Positions 49,236 through 51,754 of a DNA stretch of 51,754 bases are shown here, piece after piece (position 1 is the stretch's first letter; each line of letters starts with the position of its first letter). Made by a program: the position numbers and the translations under genes. The DNA is taken from contig JAFGRW010000066.1 of NCBI GenBank assembly GCA_016934935.1, positions 1 to 51,754 on the forward strand. The letters run 5' to 3'. The notes below the pieces were generated by a model. It had not been told where the DNA came from. It saw only the letters and a list, made by a program, of their open reading frames with translations, and made no database searches. The stretch comes from Spirochaetota bacterium. GTDB lineage: Bacteria; Spirochaetota; UBA4802; JAFGJZ01.

Positions 49236-50204
49236 TTGAAACTTGTACAAGAGAGTATAGAAGGGTCATGCTCAATACTGCTTCTTACAACTGAAGGTAT
49301 ATACGCGTCAAGGGACAAATACGGACGCACGCCAATTGTTATTGGAAAAAAAAATGGTAGCTATGCTGTTGCTATGGATACCTGTGCTTTTCCAAATCTG
49401 GAATATGAGATTGAACACTATTTAGGCCCGGGTGAAATAACACTTGTTAAGCCGGAAGGCTATCAAACTGTTGCTCCCGCAGGAGACAAACTCAAGATTT
49501 GTACTTTTTTGTGGATATATTACGGGTACCCCGCTTCAAGTTATGAGGGAATTAATTCCGAAGTTGTGCGAAACAGAAATGGAAGGCTTTTGGCAAAAAA
49601 TGATGATGTTGTTATTGATAGTGTTAGCGGAATTCCGGATTCGGGAGTCGGACATGCGCTTGGATATGCTCATGAGGCGAAAGTTCCCTATACCAGATCG
49701 TTTGTTAAGTATACACCAACCTGGTCTCGAAGTTTTATGCCGCAGCATCAGAAGAAGCGTGATTTAATAGCAAGCATGAAGTTGATACCGGTTAAAGAAT
49801 TGATTGATGGCAAAAAACTTCTTTACTGTGATGATTCGGTTGTAAGGGGTACACAGCTTCGGGATATAATAAGCCGTCTTTATAATTGTGGAGCCGAAGA
49901 GATTCATATGCGACTTGCGTGTCCACCACTTGTTTATACCTGTAAGTACCTAAATTTTTCTCGTTCGCGGAACGAGATGGATCTTGCTGCTCGTCGAGAA
50001 ATAAGCAAACTTGAGGGTGGAGTTTGCAAAAATCTTGAAGCCTATACCGATAGTTCTTCGGAATGCTATAAGAAGATGGTAAACAACATTCGTGAAGGTT
50101 TGGGATTAACAACACTCAAGTATCAAGATTTGAAATCGATGCTTGACGCTGTCGGCTTGCCTCATGAAAATCTTTGTACCTACTGCTGGGATGGAAAAGA
50201 ATAA
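49236..50204 (+). CDS. PurF-like amidophosphoribosyltransferase, C-terminal part
   Basis: A 322-residue continuation in the same frame as 48804-49229. It holds the end of the N-terminal domain (EGSCSILLLTTEGIYASRDKYG), the phosphoribosyltransferase domain with its PRPP loop LLYCDDSVVRGTQLRD, SGIPDSGVGHALGYA, YTPTWSRSFMP, and a C-terminal CTYCWDG like the cluster-binding end of PurF. The TTG at 49236 with AGAGGGG just before it could restart translation, but a full product would need suppression of the stop. Sequence after the stop looks intact, arguing for a recent mutation, an error or readthrough. PurF catalyses the first step of purine synthesis; this variant's reaction is uncertain. Confidence 0.75.
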   Translation: MKLVQESIEGSCSILLLTTEGIYASRDKYGRTPIVIGKKNGSYAVAMDTCAFPNLEYEIEHYLGPGEITLVKPEGYQTVAPAGDKLKICTFLWIYYGYPASSYEGINSEVVRNRNGRLLAKNDDVVIDSVSGIPDSGVGHALGYAHEAKVPYTRSFVKYTPTWSRSFMPQHQKKRDLIASMKLIPVKELIDGKKLLYCDDSVVRGTQLRDIISRLYNCGAEEIHMRLACPPLVYTCKYLNFSRSRNEMDLAARREISKLEGGVCKNLEAYTDSSSECYKKMVNNIREGLGLTTLKYQDLKSMLDAVGLPHENLCTYCWDGKE

Positions 50205-50349
50205 CGGGTTTTTCAGGCAGTATAGGGCGTTTTTGCCGGTTTGTTAGCCAGCTTTATGCCCTAAAACTTACATAAATGTACAAAACAGTTGATTTTACAA
50301 ACAAATTATCAGAAACTGGTTTTTAACTTAAAAACTCGGGATAATCAGA

Positions 50350-50895
50350 ATGATAGTGATAATTAACGGATCTGTCGGATCAGGCAAATCAACTGTAGCT
50401 TATTCTATGCAGCAACAATTTACCAGATCGGTAATGCTGGACGGCGATTGTATAGGTGCTGTTCACCCCTTCCAGATATATGATGACTCCAGAATCGAGT
50501 ATTTGTATGATACATTATTATATCTTATCAAATTTCACAAATCCAACGGATATCAGGATTTTGTGATAAATTATGTTTTCGAGACCTCGCAGTCGTTAAA
50601 GAGTCTAGTTAATCGACTGGAGACTGTTGATCCGCAGGTTTGTTGCTACCGGATTACATGTTCGGCTGAAGAGCAGAAAAAACGTATAATGAGGCGAAAT
50701 ACAGATCAGGTTGATTGGGAGCTTCAAAGGTTTATCGAGCTCAATGCGATTCAGGAAAAGGCAGCGAAGACGGGCTTTATAGGAAAGAAATTTGTAACAG
50801 ATGGTCTGTCTCCCAGCCAGATTGCCGAACGCATAATAATGGATATTAAGGAAAACAGCTGCCGCGAAGAGAGTGAAATGGTTGTTGGCAGTTGA
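50350..50895 (+). CDS. P-loop kinase-like nucleotide-binding protein
   Basis: A 181-residue protein with a Walker A motif GSVGSGKST (residues 7-15), an Asp-Gly-Asp after the second strand (MLDGDCIG), and a lid-like basic segment (EEQKKRIMRRN). This is the layout of small-molecule kinases such as adenylylsulfate, shikimate or chloramphenicol kinases, but the substrate region is not diagnostic. No signal peptide is seen. It lies 145 bp after the PurF-like gene with a weak ribosome-binding site. The intervening stretch holds an imperfect relative of the 16-nt hairpin repeat at about 50236-50252. Confidence 0.7.
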   Translation: MIVIINGSVGSGKSTVAYSMQQQFTRSVMLDGDCIGAVHPFQIYDDSRIEYLYDTLLYLIKFHKSNGYQDFVINYVFETSQSLKSLVNRLETVDPQVCCYRITCSAEEQKKRIMRRNTDQVDWELQRFIELNAIQEKAAKTGFIGKKFVTDGLSPSQIAERIIMDIKENSCREESEMVVGS

Positions 50896-50956
50896 ACATG
50901 TTTTTATTATCCAGAGAGAAGTTTTTTTGCCGAACAAATCATCTAAATAATATTGA

Positions 50957-51436
50957 TCAACTCAGTAAATGAACCAATTTGCTGGTTTCTTGTCCAGAGG
51001 GATCGTCCGGGGGATCGTAAAAGTTCATGCCCCAGCTGTTTATGAAACATGGAAATTCGAATACACGAACAAAGACAGCATGAAAACAGGGGCGAATAAA
51101 CTCCTTAATGCCATCCATAAATTCTTCGAAGAACTCCATTGCCAGATACAGCATGTACGACAGGCTGTAACAGTAAAGATTAGCAATGTCCTTCAGTTTT
51201 CTTTTCGAAATACTTGAAAACCGGATATGTACTGATTTATAGTTTGTACCTCTATCTTGATATCTGTTCAGAGTGTCATTGCATACTGGATTGTTAGCCA
51301 GTTTCTTTGAATACTTATCAAGAACTGTATTAATTACATCTGAAATATCCATATTGTGTTTTTCTGCGTAATCTATGATTTTTTCCAGTCTGCTAACCTC
51401 TACATCAATTGATGTCCTGAAATCGGTAGCTTCCAT
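50957..51436 (-). CDS. Small hypothetical protein, possibly DUF1564-like
   Basis: A 159-residue protein with GGAGG five bases before its ATG. The N-terminal 50 residues are helical and charged (RLEKIIDYAEKHNMDISDVI). A central part, RYQDRGTNYKSVHIRF, followed by a helix ending in SLSYMLYLAMEFFEEF, reminds me of the DUF1564 proteins common in Leptospira, though this is from memory and weak. The C-terminal 50 residues are aromatic and Pro-rich. Copy 4 of the 16-nt hairpin repeat lies inside the gene, encoding LANNP. Function is unknown. Confidence 0.6.
   Translation of the reverse strand: MEATDFRTSIDVEVSRLEKIIDYAEKHNMDISDVINTVLDKYSKKLANNPVCNDTLNRYQDRGTNYKSVHIRFSSISKRKLKDIANLYCYSLSYMLYLAMEFFEEFMDGIKEFIRPCFHAVFVRVFEFPCFINSWGMNFYDPPDDPSGQETSKLVHLLS
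51286..51301 (+). repeat. 16-nt hairpin repeat, copy 4 (inside a coding region)
   Basis: CTGGATTGTTAGCCAG is identical to copy 2, and here lies within the gene on the - strand, where it reads as codons for Leu-Ala-Asn-Asn-Pro. Flanking A and T could extend the stem by one pair. Confidence 0.7.
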
Positions 51437-51581
51437 TTCTTACCTCCGGATTGTTTCTATATATTTATACTGGATAGAAGGTAGTTTTGTTAAAATAATT
51501 TTAACAAAAGCTTACTTTAAAAGTAATCTAACAACATAGTCAAAACAATTGAGCAATCTTCACGCGCGATTATTTGGGCGG

Positions 51582-51602
51582 TTTCGGGCGAATAGCCCGA
51601 AA
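51582..51602. terminator. Hairpin, probable terminator
   Basis: TTTCGGGC and GCCCGAAA pair perfectly around a five-base loop, followed by ATTTT on the + strand. A-T pairs at the base allow termination in either direction. Confidence 0.5.
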
Positions 51603-51698
51603 ATTTTCCATTTAATAGAGTGACAACGACGCGAAGTGGTGAATTTACATAATATGGTAATTCTGGTTTTGTGGATTTGTTCTAAACGGTATATAACG

Positions 51699-51718
51699 AG
51701 ACGCTCGGTCGAGCGTCT
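51699..51718 (+). terminator. Hairpin, probable terminator
   Basis: AGACGCTCG and CGAGCGTCT form a perfect 9-bp stem with a two-base loop, followed by TT. No gene ends just before it on the + strand; it might end a long transcript or belong to a neighbour outside the window. Confidence 0.5.
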
Positions 51719-51754
51719 TTACAATTATTCACTATTACTTGCCTTATCAGTGAA

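Larger units (their letters stand above)
51437..51754. other. Gene-free end of the window with two hairpins
   Basis: About 318 bp with no coding sequence recognised. It should contain the promoter of the - strand gene ending at 50957. Two strong hairpins (51582-51602 and 51699-51718) lie within it. The gene they may serve could be outside the window. Confidence 0.4.

Noticed and set aside
51437..51754. Integron attC sites suggested by GTTAGCC-like motifs and strong hairpins
   Set aside because: The core motifs do not fit the attC consensus, no cassette array or integrase is visible, and the hairpins look like terminators.

Overview
This 51.8-kb window is a low-GC, gene-dense piece of a bacterial chromosome. 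It encodes lipoproteins with clear lipoboxes, a FadL-like outer-membrane protein and a twin-arginine exported enzyme, so the cell is diderm. It also encodes CheD, HD-GYP-like proteins, several cyclic-nucleotide-binding proteins, a SpoIIE-type phosphatase and detached FliK-like and FlhB-like proteins next to rnhB. Together these fit a motile bacterium, and a member of the Spirochaetota (perhaps Leptospira-related) is my best guess. That assignment is an inference from gene content, not a measured phylogeny.

Layout. 1-4.8 kb: a small exported protein, an unrecognised 363-residue protein, and a + strand set of membrane protein, PglC-type sugar transferase and B12-binding radical SAM protein. 4.9-7.7 kb: icd (- strand), then trxB and a lone receiver protein. 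7.8-12.3 kb: a divergent HD protein, an exported lipase-like lipoprotein, a patatin-like phospholipase and a lipoprotein. 12.5-16.5 kb: an aminotransferase, then a - strand set of cNMP/SpoIIE phosphatase, CheD and HDOD protein. 16.8-23.9 kb: a PASTA protein, then rpsP-khpA-rimM-trmD-rplS-rnhB, the FliK-like and FlhB-like proteins, a degenerate HD-GYP protein and yraN, followed by a FlgM-like small gene. 24-28.4 kb: a formate-dehydrogenase-like molybdoenzyme with its four-cluster ferredoxin partner, and a lipoprotein. 28.4-33.7 kb (- strand): a small accessory protein, a sodium/solute symporter, IorA, IorB and a phenylacetate-CoA ligase, a tight operon for 2-oxoacid/aryl-acid use. 33.9-38.8 kb (- strand): CHASE2 adenylate cyclase, SH3 protein, M48 protease and FadL-like porin. 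39.2-42.3 kb: ribBA, a receiver-ATPase regulator and an IF-2B-like protein. 42.3-44.9 kb (- strand): zinc-ribbon protein, solute-binding lipoprotein, prepilin peptidase. 45.3-51.4 kb: amidohydrolase, two cyclic-nucleotide-binding regulators, tRNA-Arg(CCU), a PurF-like gene broken by one in-frame stop, a P-loop kinase-like protein and a small hypothetical protein.

Themes. Second-messenger signalling is prominent: one cyclase, three cNMP-domain proteins and two HD-GYP relatives that have each lost a different half of the signature. The most unusual observations are: (1) a formate-dehydrogenase-type enzyme with Arg where the metal-ligating Sec/Cys should be; (2) a PurF-like protein with Gly in place of the glutaminase Cys and an in-frame TAA; (3) a structured 76-78-bp intergenic element in two well-preserved copies and one remnant, with base-pair-preserving changes; (4) a 16-nt hairpin repeat near both window ends with compensatory stem changes; (5) a FlgM-like gene behind a hairpin whose loop presents AAGGAG, resembling a CsrA target.
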